Shown: one piece after another, positions 1-8,521 of the stretch
Position numbering within the stretch: the stretch's first letter is position 1
Layout of the letters: the number at the start of each line of letters is the position of its first letter
From: an uncultured Ruminococcus sp.
GTDB lineage: Bacteria; Bacillota; Clostridia; Oscillospirales; Ruminococcaceae
Length of the DNA: 25,240 bases
Assembly (NCBI GenBank): GCA_900319195.1
Contig: ONNL01000155.1
Coordinates: 1 to 25,240, forward strand
Direction of reading: 5' to 3'
Position numbers and translations under genes: made by a program
Notes under the pieces: model-generated
What the model was told of the DNA's origin: nothing
The model's database searches: none
The model's input: only the letters and a program-made list of their open reading frames with translations

Positions 1-132
1 ACCACAAACTCTCAGTCTGTCAAGACTATACAGAGCGCCATAAATGGCGGTCTTGACAGACTATCGCGTTTGTGAGGGTGGGCAAATGCGCAAACGCCAC
101 CACGTAACGACCACCTAAATAGTTATTTGCCC
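1..132. repeat. Nested inverted repeats, possible structured RNA or palindromic element
   Basis: Several complementary arms fall within 132 bases. GTCTGTCAAGAC at 15-26 pairs perfectly with 50-61 and encloses CGCCA/TGGCG at 36-40/45-49. CACAAAC at 3-9 pairs with GTTTGTG at 68-74, extending the same stem with an internal mismatch. GGGCAAAT at 80-87 pairs with ATTTGCCC at 125-132. No protein-coding frame of useful length is visible. It lies beyond the terminator of the glgP operon, so it is not that operon's leader. The element runs to the left edge and may be cut. It could be a small structured RNA, a palindromic repeat or the end of a mobile element. I do not recognise a known RNA family. Confidence 0.55.
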
Positions 133-183
133 TAAATATTTTTTATTTTAACTTATGCTCCGGAAGCAATACTAATGCTATTG

Positions 184-223
184 CATAACAAAAGCACCTG
201 CAATTTTTCATTGCAGGTGCTTT
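184..223 (-). terminator. Rho-independent terminator of the malQ-glgP operon
   Basis: AAAGCACCTGCAAT at 191-204 pairs with ATTGCAGGTGCTTT at 210-223 around a 5-base loop. On the minus strand the stem is followed by a short T-rich run (TTTTGTTATG). It sits about 70 bases after the glgP stop codon, as expected for the operon terminator. Confidence 0.85.
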
Positions 224-292
224 ATCATAACTTGATGTTTGGAATATTTTGATGCCTCGTATCAGAAAGCTTCCTCAAAAGTAATCACAATA

Positions 293-2635
293 TCAAAGCT
301 TCCAGATGTTCTGAGCGTAGTCAGCGATGGTACGGTCAGAGCTGAACTTGCCGGCATTGCACATATTGAGCCACTGCTTCTTAGCAAATGCAAGTCTGTC
401 GGAGCGGTAGTCGTTCAGACAGAGGAGCTTAGTCTCGACGTAGCTCTCGATGTCACCGAGGAGGTAATAGTTATCGGGCTTATGCCAGCTTGCACCGTCG
501 AGGAGCGAGGTATAGAGCTCGCGGAAATCGCCGCTGCCGCCGTCGGAAACGCTGCCGTCGATAAGTGACGAAACGACCTTCTTTATCCTCTTATTCTCAG
601 CGAACGTTCTTCTGCTGTCATAATCGGGGAGGATCCTTTCAAGCTCCTCGACCTTTGCGCCGAAGATGTAGTTGTTCTCCTCACCTGCCTCCTGAACAAT
701 CTCGATGTTTGCACCGTCGTAGGTACCGAGCGTGACTGCTCCGTTGAGCATGAGCTTCATGTTGCCCGTGCCCGAAGCCTCGGTGCCTGCTGTGGAGATC
801 TGCTCGGAAATGTCAGCCGCCGCAACGAGCTTCTCCGCGTAGGAGACATTGTAATTCTGCACGAATACGACTTTGATAAGGTCGCGTGTTTCGGGGTCTG
901 AGGAGACTATCCGTCCGACCTCGTTGATATACTTGATTATAGCTTTTGCGCGACGGTATCCGGGAGCGGATTTAGCTCCGAAGATGAATGTCGTCGGGGT
1001 GAAGTCCTTTATCGAGCCGTCCTTGATGCCGTAGTATATCCACAGTATCGAGAATGCGTTGAGGAGCTGTCTCTTGTACTCGTGAAGGCGCTTTATCTGA
1101 ATGTCGAATGCCGTGTCCGCGGCGATTTCTATACCGTCGTGAGCCTTGATATACTCTGCGAGCTGAGACTTCTTGCCCTGCTTGATGTCGATGAAGCGGC
1201 GGAGTATATTCTCGTCGTCGGCAAATTTTTCAAGTCCCTTGAGCTTGCTGAGGTCTGTGACCCAACTGTCGTCGCCCAGAAGCTCGGTGATGAGCGCTGA
1301 GAGCTCGGTGTTGCAGAGCGCGAGCCAGCGGCGCTGAGTGATACCGTTAGTCTCGTTGCGGAAGTGGTCGGGGTAGTATTTATACCAGTCCGCGAGGACG
1401 CTGTCCCTGAGTATTTGAGTGTGTATCTCGGCAACTCCGTTGATATGGCTCGAAGCGTAGCAAGCCATGTCAGCCATGTGTATGAGCTCGCCCTTGATTA
1501 TCTTCATTCTGCCGATAGCGTCCTTCTGTACGCCGTTTGCGTACAGCTCCGCTATGAGCTCCTCATTTATCTGAATGATTATCTCGTATATTCTCGGGAG
1601 CACTTCCTCAACAAGTCCTACCCACCACTTTTCAAGAGCCTCCTGCATTACAGTGTGGTTGGTGTAGTTGAACACCTTCTTGGCTGTATCAAGAGCTTTG
1701 TCGAATGTCCAGCCCTCGTTGTCAACAAGCTGACGAATGAGCTCGGGTATCGAGATAACGGGGTGAGTGTCGTTGAGCTGGATGGTGATATAGTCTGCAA
1801 GGTTGTCGAGAGTGCCGAAGCGAGCCTTGTGCTTGCGGAGAATGTCCACGAGTGACGCACAGCTAAAGAAGTACTGCTGCTTCAGACGGAGCTTCTTGCC
1901 CTCGTTGGTGTCGTCGTTGGGATAGAGTACACGCGAGATGTCCTCGGCATATATCTTCTCCGCGGACGCCTTGAGGTAGTCCTGACGGTTGAAGGTGGCG
2001 AAGTCAAACTCGTTTACGGGCTCTGCCTGCCAGAGACGGAGAGTGCCGATATTATCAGTCTTGCAGCCAAAAATTGGCATATCATAGGGGACAGCCTTGA
2101 CTGTCTGACCGTTGTAGTTGATGAGGACGGTATCCCTGTCACATCTCACTGACCACGGGTCGCCGTTTCTTGACCAGTCATCAGCCTCCTCATGCTGAAA
2201 GCCGTCAACGATGGTCTGCTTGAAAAGTCCGTACTTATAGCGAATGCCGTAGCCGTCGAGCGATGCCCCGAGGGTAGCCGCACTGTCGAGGAAGCAGGCT
2301 GCAAGTCGTCCGAGACCGCCGTTTCCGAGGGCAGCGTCCTCTATCTCCTCGAAGCGAGAGATGTCGAAATCGAAGTCTTTTTTCAGTATATCGGCAACAT
2401 CATTGTAGATCCCGAGGCAGAGAAGGTCATTCTGCACAGCGCGTCCCACGAGGAATTCCATTGAGAGATAAGCTGCCCTTCTGCCCGAAAGGTGCTTCTT
2501 ACGGGACTTCGCCCACTGCTGTGCGTACATTTCCATTACGGTCTCACCGACAGCGCTGTGGACTGCATAGACTGAGCTGTCCTGCTGCTTTGCGAGCTTT
2601 TCACCGAGTTTTTCCTTAAATAAATTTCTGTCCAT
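293..2635 (-). CDS. glgP: Glycogen/maltodextrin phosphorylase (GT35)
   Basis: This 780-residue enzyme uses phosphate to release glucose-1-phosphate from the non-reducing ends of glycogen or maltodextrins in the cytoplasm. The family signature EASGTGNMKLMLNGAVTLGT is near the C-terminus; the pyridoxal-phosphate lysine is about Lys627. An N-terminal SMEFLVGR-type segment and the GGLGRLAACFLDS motif are also present. Length is normal for bacterial family members (about 750-840). An in-frame ATG exists upstream at 2689, but the ATG at 2635 is preceded by AGGAG at ideal spacing, and that site overlaps the malQ stop codon only 10 bases away. The two genes are therefore probably translationally coupled, with malQ first. 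Whether glycogen or maltodextrin is the preferred substrate cannot be told from sequence; malQ as partner fits maltodextrin or glycogen turnover. Confidence 0.96.
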   Translation of the reverse strand: MDRNLFKEKLGEKLAKQQDSSVYAVHSAVGETVMEMYAQQWAKSRKKHLSGRRAAYLSMEFLVGRAVQNDLLCLGIYNDVADILKKDFDFDISRFEEIEDAALGNGGLGRLAACFLDSAATLGASLDGYGIRYKYGLFKQTIVDGFQHEEADDWSRNGDPWSVRCDRDTVLINYNGQTVKAVPYDMPIFGCKTDNIGTLRLWQAEPVNEFDFATFNRQDYLKASAEKIYAEDISRVLYPNDDTNEGKKLRLKQQYFFSCASLVDILRKHKARFGTLDNLADYITIQLNDTHPVISIPELIRQLVDNEGWTFDKALDTAKKVFNYTNHTVMQEALEKWWVGLVEEVLPRIYEIIIQINEELIAELYANGVQKDAIGRMKIIKGELIHMADMACYASSHINGVAEIHTQILRDSVLADWYKYYPDHFRNETNGITQRRWLALCNTELSALITELLGDDSWVTDLSKLKGLEKFADDENILRRFIDIKQGKKSQLAEYIKAHDGIEIAADTAFDIQIKRLHEYKRQLLNAFSILWIYYGIKDGSIKDFTPTTFIFGAKSAPGYRRAKAIIKYINEVGRIVSSDPETRDLIKVVFVQNYNVSYAEKLVAAADISEQISTAGTEASGTGNMKLMLNGAVTLGTYDGANIEIVQEAGEENNYIFGAKVEELERILPDYDSRRTFAENKRIKKVVSSLIDGSVSDGGSGDFRELYTSLLDGASWHKPDNYYLLGDIESYVETKLLCLNDYRSDRLAFAKKQWLNMCNAGKFSSDRTIADYAQNIWKL

Positions 2636-2645
2636 AGGTAGTCTC

Positions 2646-4121
2646 CTATCTGTTGTAGAGCTTGTTGAGCTTTCGTATTTTCTTTGCAAGCTCGGGAGTG
2701 AAGTCCGAGCACTGTGTCCTGAACTGCCAGTTGTTTCCGAGCGTTGAGGGTGTGTTCATTCTGCCGCCTGCGCCGCTTCCGAGGAAGTCCTGTATCTGAG
2801 CAGCCGCGACCTCCGCGATACTGCCCCATGCCGCACGTATCACAGCGTCGGGAATGTCCTTCTTCCTCTTGACATTGAGGTACTTCATCGCAAATTTCAG
2901 CGACTTCTTATCGAGACTGCCGACCCACCCGTTGAGCGTCTCGTTGTCGTGAGTGCCCGTGTAGGCGAAGCAGTTTGTGGTCGTGAAGTTGTGCGGCAGG
3001 TATTCGTTCTTTCCGTCGCTGAATCCGAACTGCAACACCTTCATGCCCGGATAGCCGCATTTTCTGAGCATTTCGTGCACCTCGTCAGTGAGGAATCCGA
3101 GGTCCTCGGCAATGATATTGAGCTTTCCGAGCTGTTCCTCTGCGAGCCTGAAGAGCTCGTAATTCGGTCCCTTTTTCCACTCTCCGACAGTTGCGTCCTC
3201 GCTTCCGTAGGGGATAGTGTAGTAGGACTCGAAGCCGCGGAAGTGGTCTATGCGGACGATATCGTAGAGCTCTGCCGCTGTGCGTATGCGGTTTATCCAC
3301 CATTTATAGCCTGTTCTCTTGTGGTATGACCAGTTGTAGAGGGGATTGCCCCAGAGCTGACCTGTCGGGGAGAAGTCGTCGGGCGGACAGCCTGCAACGC
3401 AGACGGGCTTGTGCTCCTTATCGAACCAGAAGAGCTTAGGCTGTGCCCAAGCCTCAACGCTGTCGAGAGCGCAGTATATCGGAATGTCACCGATTATTTC
3501 AATGTCGTTGTCGTTGGCGTACTTTTTCAGCTCTTTCCACTGGCGGCTGAACTCGAACTGTGCGAATTTGTGGAAGCCGATCTCATTTTTCAGCTTCTTC
3601 TTAGCCGCGTTGACTGCCGCTGTCTTGTGGAGCGAGAGCTCCTTGTCCTCCCATTCATACCAAGCCTTTCCGCCGTTAATGTCCTTGAGTGCGCGGAACA
3701 GTGCATACTCGTCGAGCCAGCTCTTGTTGTTCTCGCAGAACTCCTTGTACTCGGGGAAGCGTGAGGGCTTGAAGCGAGAGTATGCTGTCCTCAGCACCGC
3801 AAAGCAGTTTTCATAGATAACGCTGTAATCCACCTTATCCGCTTCGGACTCCCATTTATAGCTTGAATACTCATGGTGCTCGAGCAGACCGTCCCCCTCA
3901 AGCACCTCAAAGTCGATGAAGTACGGATTCCCTGCATTCACAGAGAACGACTGATACGGGGAGTCTCCGTAGCTTGTCGGAGATAGCGGCAGTATCTGCC
4001 AGCACTTCACACCTGCGCTTTTGAGGAAGTCAACGAATTCAAATGCGTGTCGTCCCATTTTGCCTATTCCGTACTCTGACGGAAGGCTTGAAATATGCAT
4101 CAGAATGCAGCTTTTTCGCAT
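2646..4121 (-). CDS. malQ: 4-alpha-glucanotransferase (amylomaltase, GH77)
   Basis: This 491-residue cytoplasmic enzyme transfers alpha-1,4-glucan segments between maltodextrins, making chains that GlgP can phosphorolyse. The three catalytic residues of GH77 lie in recognisable motifs: nucleophile Asp292 in VRIDHFRGF, acid/base Glu339 in IIAEDLGFLT and Asp392 in YTGTHDNETLNGW. The N-terminus (HISSLPSEYGIG) and the SPYQSFSVNAGNPYFID segment are typical. Length fits the compact bacterial amylomaltase type without the N-terminal extension of E. coli MalQ. The start is supported by GGAGG a few bases upstream. It is the first gene of a two-gene operon with glgP. I see no convincing promoter -35 box in the short gap to the divergent gene at 4219. 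Confidence 0.96.
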   Translation of the reverse strand: MRKSCILMHISSLPSEYGIGKMGRHAFEFVDFLKSAGVKCWQILPLSPTSYGDSPYQSFSVNAGNPYFIDFEVLEGDGLLEHHEYSSYKWESEADKVDYSVIYENCFAVLRTAYSRFKPSRFPEYKEFCENNKSWLDEYALFRALKDINGGKAWYEWEDKELSLHKTAAVNAAKKKLKNEIGFHKFAQFEFSRQWKELKKYANDNDIEIIGDIPIYCALDSVEAWAQPKLFWFDKEHKPVCVAGCPPDDFSPTGQLWGNPLYNWSYHKRTGYKWWINRIRTAAELYDIVRIDHFRGFESYYTIPYGSEDATVGEWKKGPNYELFRLAEEQLGKLNIIAEDLGFLTDEVHEMLRKCGYPGMKVLQFGFSDGKNEYLPHNFTTTNCFAYTGTHDNETLNGWVGSLDKKSLKFAMKYLNVKRKKDIPDAVIRAAWGSIAEVAAAQIQDFLGSGAGGRMNTPSTLGNNWQFRTQCSDFTPELAKKIRKLNKLYNR

Positions 4122-4218
4122 TCCCTACACCTCCGAATATTTTTATAATATGTGCAGATAATAGCCTTATACAGTGCGGAGCGTGAGGCACCGCAGTCTG
4201 AAAGCGAGGTCATCTGCA

Positions 4219-4602
4219 ATGAAATTTGCACAGAAATTCTATGTCTTTCTCATGGGCTTTTTTATTTACAGCCTTATCGAGATAGTGGCAAGAGGCTACA
4301 CACACTGGACTATGTCCCTAACAGGCGGAGTTGTCCTTGCGATACTCTATTCCGTGAGCAGTCACCGAGCCATGAGTCTCATTAGGAGCTGCTTCATAGG
4401 CTCGCTTGTTATAACGTCACTCGAACTTGCCGTCGGGATATTCGATAATATCATTATGCACTGGAACGTGTGGGATTACTCAGCACTGCCCTTCAATTTC
4501 CTCGGACAGATATGCATACCGTTTTCGGCGCTGTGGTTCATGCTGTGTGTCCCCGCGTATTTTCTGTGCAGGCTCATGAGAAAGCGATTTGCAGGTATAT
4601 AA
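4219..4602 (+). CDS. Small CmpB-type (putative ABC-transporter type IV) membrane protein
   Basis: A 127-residue integral membrane protein. Hydrophobic stretches cover roughly residues 6-24, 33-47, 53-75 and 91-120, giving about four membrane segments. The C-terminal part, WDYSALPFNFLGQICIPFSA followed by LWF, closely resembles the conserved end of the PF06541 family, annotated as putative ABC-transporter type IV; its biochemical role is not established. A longer in-frame ATG lies at 4174, but the ATG at 4219 has a GCGAGG site at usable spacing and begins with a typical MKFAQKFYVF membrane start. It is divergent from malQ and convergent with the next gene, with a shared terminator. Its link to neighbours is unknown. 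Confidence 0.6.
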   Translation: MKFAQKFYVFLMGFFIYSLIEIVARGYTHWTMSLTGGVVLAILYSVSSHRAMSLIRSCFIGSLVITSLELAVGIFDNIIMHWNVWDYSALPFNFLGQICIPFSALWFMLCVPAYFLCRLMRKRFAGI

Positions 4603-4608
4603 AAGCAC

Positions 4609-4645
4609 AGGCTGTTCCGATAGTATCAGAACAGCCTTATTGTCA
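4609..4645. terminator. Bidirectional terminator hairpin between convergent genes
   Basis: AGGCTGTTC at 4609-4617 pairs with GAACAGCCT at 4629-4637, followed on the plus strand by TATTGTCATATT and on the minus strand by a short AT-rich run. It sits between the convergent genes ending at 4602 and 4662 and could serve both. Confidence 0.7.
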
Positions 4646-4661
4646 TATTGGTCTCAATGCA

Positions 4662-5096
4662 TCAGTAATTCTTGTTTGAATCTGCATTAAAGAAATTATT
4701 GCTGCTTTCTGTATAGTAGTCGTTAGGTTCAAGCGACTCGAAATCGTCATCGTCCATCTCAGGAAGTCTCGCACCGCAGCGTCCGCAGAACTGGAAACGG
4801 TCGTTTACCTCTGCGCCGCATTTGGGGCAAACCTTATAGCCTCTGATCTGGTTGAGCTCATATCTCATCTTCTTGATCCTTCTGCGTCTTGTATCAATAT
4901 CGTCGCAGAGAACCTTCAAAGAAGCAGGATCCTCGTTGGGATTCTTATAGTATCTTTTTCCGATATCCTGAAAAACCTCGCCTATACGCTCTTCCTCATA
5001 CAGAATTTTTCTCTTGAGGTTGCTTGCCTCAGACATATTTTTCGTTTTTTCCTGAACATTTCTCTGGGCGTCAGAGATCTTATCAAAAATACCCAT
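4662..5096 (-). CDS. Coiled-coil protein with C-terminal zinc ribbon
   Basis: A 144-residue soluble protein of unknown function. Residues 1-85 are charged and likely helical or coiled coil (MGIFDKISDAQRNVQEKT onward). A zinc ribbon follows, with paired CPKC and CGRC knuckles (CPKCGAEV, about 14 residues, CGRCGARLPE). The C-terminus is an acidic, Asn/Ser-rich tail. Similar zinc-ribbon helical proteins are common in clostridia and have no firm function. The start at 5096 is chosen because GGAG lies 8 bases upstream; the ATG six bases earlier is too close to that site. It has its own near-consensus promoter and seems to be monocistronic, ending at the shared terminator. Confidence 0.7.
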   Translation of the reverse strand: MGIFDKISDAQRNVQEKTKNMSEASNLKRKILYEEERIGEVFQDIGKRYYKNPNEDPASLKVLCDDIDTRRRRIKKMRYELNQIRGYKVCPKCGAEVNDRFQFCGRCGARLPEMDDDDFESLEPNDYYTESSNNFFNADSNKNY

Positions 5097-5166
5097 TTCC
5101 ATCACTCCGTTTATAATAATTCACAATTGATTTTTAACTAAGCAAACTAAACTTCGCTCAATAATA

Positions 5167-5194
5167 ATTATACAACATTTTAAGAATTTGTCAA
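5167..5194 (-). promoter_or_regulatory. Near-consensus sigma-A promoter for the zinc-ribbon gene, with CcpA-like half site
   Basis: On the minus strand, TTGACA (5189-5194) and TATAAT (5167-5172) are separated by 16 bases, both perfect hexamers, about 70-95 bases upstream of the start at 5096. The plus-strand sequence AAGCGCTTTCA at 5193-5203 matches the right 11 positions of the CcpA operator consensus (TGWAANCGNTNWCA) and overlaps the -35 box. The left three positions do not match, so CcpA control is only a possibility. Confidence 0.8.
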
Positions 5195-5241
5195 GCGCTT
5201 TCAAAAAATGTTTACGGGTGATTCTGATATTTGTGCAATAC

Positions 5242-5673
5242 TTACATAGCGGCTATGTCATTTTCGGTAAGTTGTACTACTCCGCCGCTCTTGAGTGCCT
5301 TGTTCGCCTTTTCGTTATCGTCAACGCGGATAACGATGGAGACCTGAGCCTGTCCCGACATGAAAACGTAGAGATATTCCACGTTTACGCCGTTTGCGCC
5401 GAGAATATCGAGGACATAGCTGAGTGCGCCCGTCTTATCGGGGATAGTTACCGCAACAACGTCCGAGACATTGAGTGCATATTCCGACTGTGCGAGCACC
5501 TCGCAAGCCTTGTCGGTATCGTTGACGATAAGGCGCAGGATACCGAAGTCCCTTGTGTCAGCAATGCTCATAGCTCTGAGGTTTATGCCGTTTTTCTTGA
5601 GTATCCCCAGAACTGTTCCGAGGCTGTTTATTTTGTTTTCGATAAATACAGAAATTTGTCTTACGTTTGCCAT
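5242..5673 (-). CDS. Tandem ACT-domain protein of the indolepyruvate oxidoreductase/paaK operon
   Basis: A 143-residue protein made of two ACT domains. The first is about residues 3-65 (VRQISVFIENKINSLGTVLG onward); the second is about 70-135 (VVAVTIPDKTGALSYVLDIL onward). Both have the N-terminal strand, the Asn/Asp plus Lys/Arg-Pro-Gly-like turn and the following helix of ligand-binding ACT domains. No catalytic domain is attached, so a stand-alone amino-acid sensor or an accessory subunit is the likely role. Proteins of this type are commonly encoded beside paaK and iorAB in anaerobes. It is the last gene of the operon, 36 bases after the ligase gene, with its own AGGAGG. No clear terminator follows before the next promoter. 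Confidence 0.85.
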   Translation of the reverse strand: MANVRQISVFIENKINSLGTVLGILKKNGINLRAMSIADTRDFGILRLIVNDTDKACEVLAQSEYALNVSDVVAVTIPDKTGALSYVLDILGANGVNVEYLYVFMSGQAQVSIVIRVDDNEKANKALKSGGVVQLTENDIAAM

Positions 5674-5709
5674 AGTAGTTCCTCCTGACCTGTTTATAAT
5701 ATATGTATA

Positions 5710-7017
5710 TCAGTCATGCAGCTTGCGCTTATCAATAACTCTTACAGCCTTGCCCTCGCTTCTTGTAATAGACTTAGGCGGCAGCAGGTGCACCTTCGGG
5801 TTGATACCGAGCATAGCCTTTATCGAAGCCGAGAGAGCACGCTCCCTGTTCTGAATGTCCTTTACCTTATCGGAGAACTGGTCGGGGTTGAGCTCAACGT
5901 TGATGTCGAGCGTATCGGAGTTGTTGACTCTGTCTACCTCGATCTGATAGTTCGGTGAATATCCCTCTGCGATGAGGACTGTCTCTATCTGCGACGGGAA
6001 TACGTTTACACCGCGGATTATCATCATATCGTCGCTGCGTCCCATAGGCTTGCTCATCTTGACGAGTGTGCGTCCGCATGAGCACTTCTTGCGTGAGAGC
6101 ACGCAAAGGTCGCGCGTCCTGTATCTGAGGAGCGGGAAAGCCTCTTTGGTAATGCTTGTGAATACAAGCTCGCCCACCTCACCGTCGGGGAGGACCTCGC
6201 CCGTTTCGGGATTGATGATCTCGGCAATGAAGTTGTCCTCATTGATGTGCATTCCGCTCTGCTCCGAGCACTCGAATGCAACGCCCGGACCGCTCGATTC
6301 TGTAAGACCGTAGATGTCGTATGCCTTGATACCGAGCGACTGCTCGATAGAATGGCGCATTTCCTCTGTCCACGGCTCAGCTCCGAAGATACCTGCCTTG
6401 AGGTCGAGGTCGTCGGGAGTAAGTCCAAGCTCTGCTACAGTCTCGCCTATGTATGCCGCGTATGAAGGTGTACAGCAGAGTATCGTCGAGTGAAGATCCT
6501 GCATGAACTGTATCTGTCTGTTTGTGCTTCCCGAGCTCATGGGGAGAGTGAGACAGCCGACCTTATGCGAGCCGCCGTTGAGTCCTGCACCGCCCGTGAA
6601 GAGTCCGAAGCCGTAAGCTATCTGACAGACATCGTCCTTTGTTCCGCCTGCGGCAGTTATAGCTCTTGCAACACAGTCGTCCCACATATCAACGTCGTTC
6701 TGCGTATAGAATGCGACTACTCTCTTTCCCGTAGTACCGCTTGTGGAGTGTATTCTCACGCATTCCGAGAGCGGCTTTGCAAGGAGACCGTAGGGGTAAG
6801 CTTCGCGCAGGTCAGCCTTTGATAGAAAGGGGAGCTTGTGAAGGTCGTCAGTGGACTTTATATCCTCGGGAGTGACTCCCTTTTCGTCCATGAGCTTCTT
6901 GTAATAGGGGACGTGCTCATAGACGTGCTTTACCTGTGCCACAAGGCGCTCGTCCTGAAGCTTTTTCATGTCCTCTCGGGACATACATTCAATTTCTTTG
7001 TTCCAGTATTTTTCCAT
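5710..7017 (-). CDS. paaK: Phenylacetate-CoA ligase family adenylate-forming enzyme
   Basis: A 435-residue cytoplasmic enzyme of the PaaK family, which activates aryl-acetates with ATP and CoA. Motifs seen: STSGTTGKR at about residues 91-99 (ATP binding), GIFGAEPW, YGLTESSGPGVAFEC, LLRYRTRDLC with a following CSCGR, and RSDDMMIIRGVNVFPSQIE. The C-terminal catalytic lysine region reads EGKAVRVIDKRK. Length is typical. The start at 7017 has GGAG nine bases upstream; the ATG at 7026 directly abuts that site and is unlikely. Clustering with iorAB suggests it works on aryl-acetates or aryl-acyl groups linked to oxidation of aryl-pyruvates: IOR makes aryl-acetyl-CoA, and this enzyme makes or consumes the CoA ester. 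Exact substrate (phenylacetate, indoleacetate, hydroxyphenylacetate) is not visible. Confidence 0.92.
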   Translation of the reverse strand: MEKYWNKEIECMSREDMKKLQDERLVAQVKHVYEHVPYYKKLMDEKGVTPEDIKSTDDLHKLPFLSKADLREAYPYGLLAKPLSECVRIHSTSGTTGKRVVAFYTQNDVDMWDDCVARAITAAGGTKDDVCQIAYGFGLFTGGAGLNGGSHKVGCLTLPMSSGSTNRQIQFMQDLHSTILCCTPSYAAYIGETVAELGLTPDDLDLKAGIFGAEPWTEEMRHSIEQSLGIKAYDIYGLTESSGPGVAFECSEQSGMHINEDNFIAEIINPETGEVLPDGEVGELVFTSITKEAFPLLRYRTRDLCVLSRKKCSCGRTLVKMSKPMGRSDDMMIIRGVNVFPSQIETVLIAEGYSPNYQIEVDRVNNSDTLDINVELNPDQFSDKVKDIQNRERALSASIKAMLGINPKVHLLPPKSITRSEGKAVRVIDKRKLHD

Positions 7018-7030
7018 TGGGACCATCTCC

Positions 7031-8521
7031 TTATTTTTCGATGATATTGCTTACTCTTATATATGTTCCGTCAATAAACGCGGTCAGATAAGCCTTATCG
7101 TAATCTATCCATGCCGCATCATATTCAGTTTCGTTTTCTGCAAGTCTGTCAAGCAGCTGAACACCGTTTTTTTCAAAGTGCCAGCCGAGATTTCTGAATC
7201 CGTCGTGCTCGTCTCGGTGGATAACACCGTCCTCGTCAACAGTTATGGTGAAGGTCTCCGTTACGGGAGTCTCTTCTATCTGCTTCTGACGGTATGAGAA
7301 ATACGGGGTCTCCTCGCCGTTTACGGTGACATTGTTCACAGCGCAGTCCTTGAAGGCAGTACCTGCCTCGCGTCCGATTATCGTGCCGCTGTCGGAGGAA
7401 GCTCCCTCAACAGCGCAGTCCGTGAGTGTTATGCTGTCCCATTGCTGAGACATATACACCTGACCGCCGACTATTCCCGTGCAGGAGCCTCCGTTTACAG
7501 AGCAGTCCCTGAAGGCTATGTCTGTAACGTATGTCGAAAGTCCGTAGCCGATGAAGCCCATGTTACTGTAGTCCGAGTCGATGTGCATACCTATAATGGT
7601 GTGACCGCCGCCGTCAACAGCGCCCGAGAATGCGTGGCTCGTTCCGCCGTCAGTCCAGCCCATAGGCACCCATTGATAGTCCGAGAGGTCTATGTCGGAG
7701 GTGAGGGTTATGCTTACACCGTCCCCGTTGTCGTAGTCCATGACGGCGTTGACGTACCATACTGCTCCTGCAAGCTGCTCGGGAGTTGAAACATTGAAAT
7801 ACGGAGCGGTGTCCGCTGCCCAGTCCTTGTCGGCAATGTCCATGATGTCGCCCGTATCGTACTTCCGCTCCCAGTCGGATCCGTATGCAGTCACGTCGAT
7901 GTCGTAGGCATACTCGGAAACGTCAGCTCCCCAGCAGGCATACCACTGATATGCGTCCGCAAGGAGATAAGCGCCCTCCTCGGATACCTCACACTCTATC
8001 GTGCAGGCATCGGTATCAAGTACGGAGCCCTCGACCGTGTCATAGAAAGCGTCGTCCTCGTTGTAGTGCAGGACTATGAGATTCTTCTCGGGAATGCCGC
8101 GGAGCTCGTCCTTATCGTAGCAGAAGGTGAGCTTCTGCGGAGTTACCCATTTGTTAAAGACAAGCTCAATGGGAGCGCCTACACGTCCCACAACGCCCTG
8201 ATGAATAACATTACTGCTCTCGGAAACGGATGAGTTGTCTTTCAGTGAGCCAATGCTCTCGGCAGTGAATATAACAGCCGTGACCTCGGGATATTTCTTT
8301 GTCCCTATCATCTTGCGGCAGCTCTTTGATTTTGTCTCCTCACTGTCTGTGCTGTCCTCGTCAGACTCGCTGTCGTCGTCTTTGTCGTTGCTGCTTTCGG
8401 TCTCAGAGCTTTTATGCTCCGACCTTTCTTCCCCTCCGTTTCCGTCATCGGCGGAGCTGCCGCAGCCTGTCAGCAGACATAGTGCGGTCAGCACGGCGAG
8501 CAGGCTTTTCAGCGCCTTCAT
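7031..8521 (-). CDS. Secreted lipoprotein with beta-sandwich and GLUG-like beta-helix region
   Basis: A 496-residue predicted lipoprotein. The signal peptide ends in the lipobox LLTGC, placing the lipidated Cys near residue 20. A low-complexity Ser/Asp/Glu spacer covers about residues 22-68. A domain at about 70-195 (GRVGAPIELVFN onward, LIVLHYNEDD, TIECEVSEEGAYLLAD) resembles the beta-sandwich found in clostridial surface proteins. The segment at about 240-400 has repeated short strands with phrases such as HTIIGMHIDSDYSNMGFIGY and GTIIGREAG, like GLUG or right-handed beta-helix repeats. Its ATG overlaps the iorB stop (ATGA), and paaK starts 13 bases after its end, so it is embedded in the operon. 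Its role there is unknown; surface binding or sensing is conceivable. I do not recognise a named family for the full protein. Confidence 0.8.
   Translation of the reverse strand: MKALKSLLAVLTALCLLTGCGSSADDGNGGEERSEHKSSETESSNDKDDDSESDEDSTDSEETKSKSCRKMIGTKKYPEVTAVIFTAESIGSLKDNSSVSESSNVIHQGVVGRVGAPIELVFNKWVTPQKLTFCYDKDELRGIPEKNLIVLHYNEDDAFYDTVEGSVLDTDACTIECEVSEEGAYLLADAYQWYACWGADVSEYAYDIDVTAYGSDWERKYDTGDIMDIADKDWAADTAPYFNVSTPEQLAGAVWYVNAVMDYDNGDGVSITLTSDIDLSDYQWVPMGWTDGGTSHAFSGAVDGGGHTIIGMHIDSDYSNMGFIGYGLSTYVTDIAFRDCSVNGGSCTGIVGGQVYMSQQWDSITLTDCAVEGASSDSGTIIGREAGTAFKDCAVNNVTVNGEETPYFSYRQKQIEETPVTETFTITVDEDGVIHRDEHDGFRNLGWHFEKNGVQLLDRLAENETEYDAAWIDYDKAYLTAFIDGTYIRVSNIIEK

Noticed and set aside
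88..120. Ten-codon frame MRKRHHVTTT as an attenuation leader peptide
   Set aside because: It lies inside the inverted-repeat region, no amino-acid biosynthetic gene follows on the plus strand, and its codons are mixed. Likely chance.
1364..1855. Plus-strand frame of 163 codons
   Set aside because: Antisense to the well-conserved glycogen phosphorylase.
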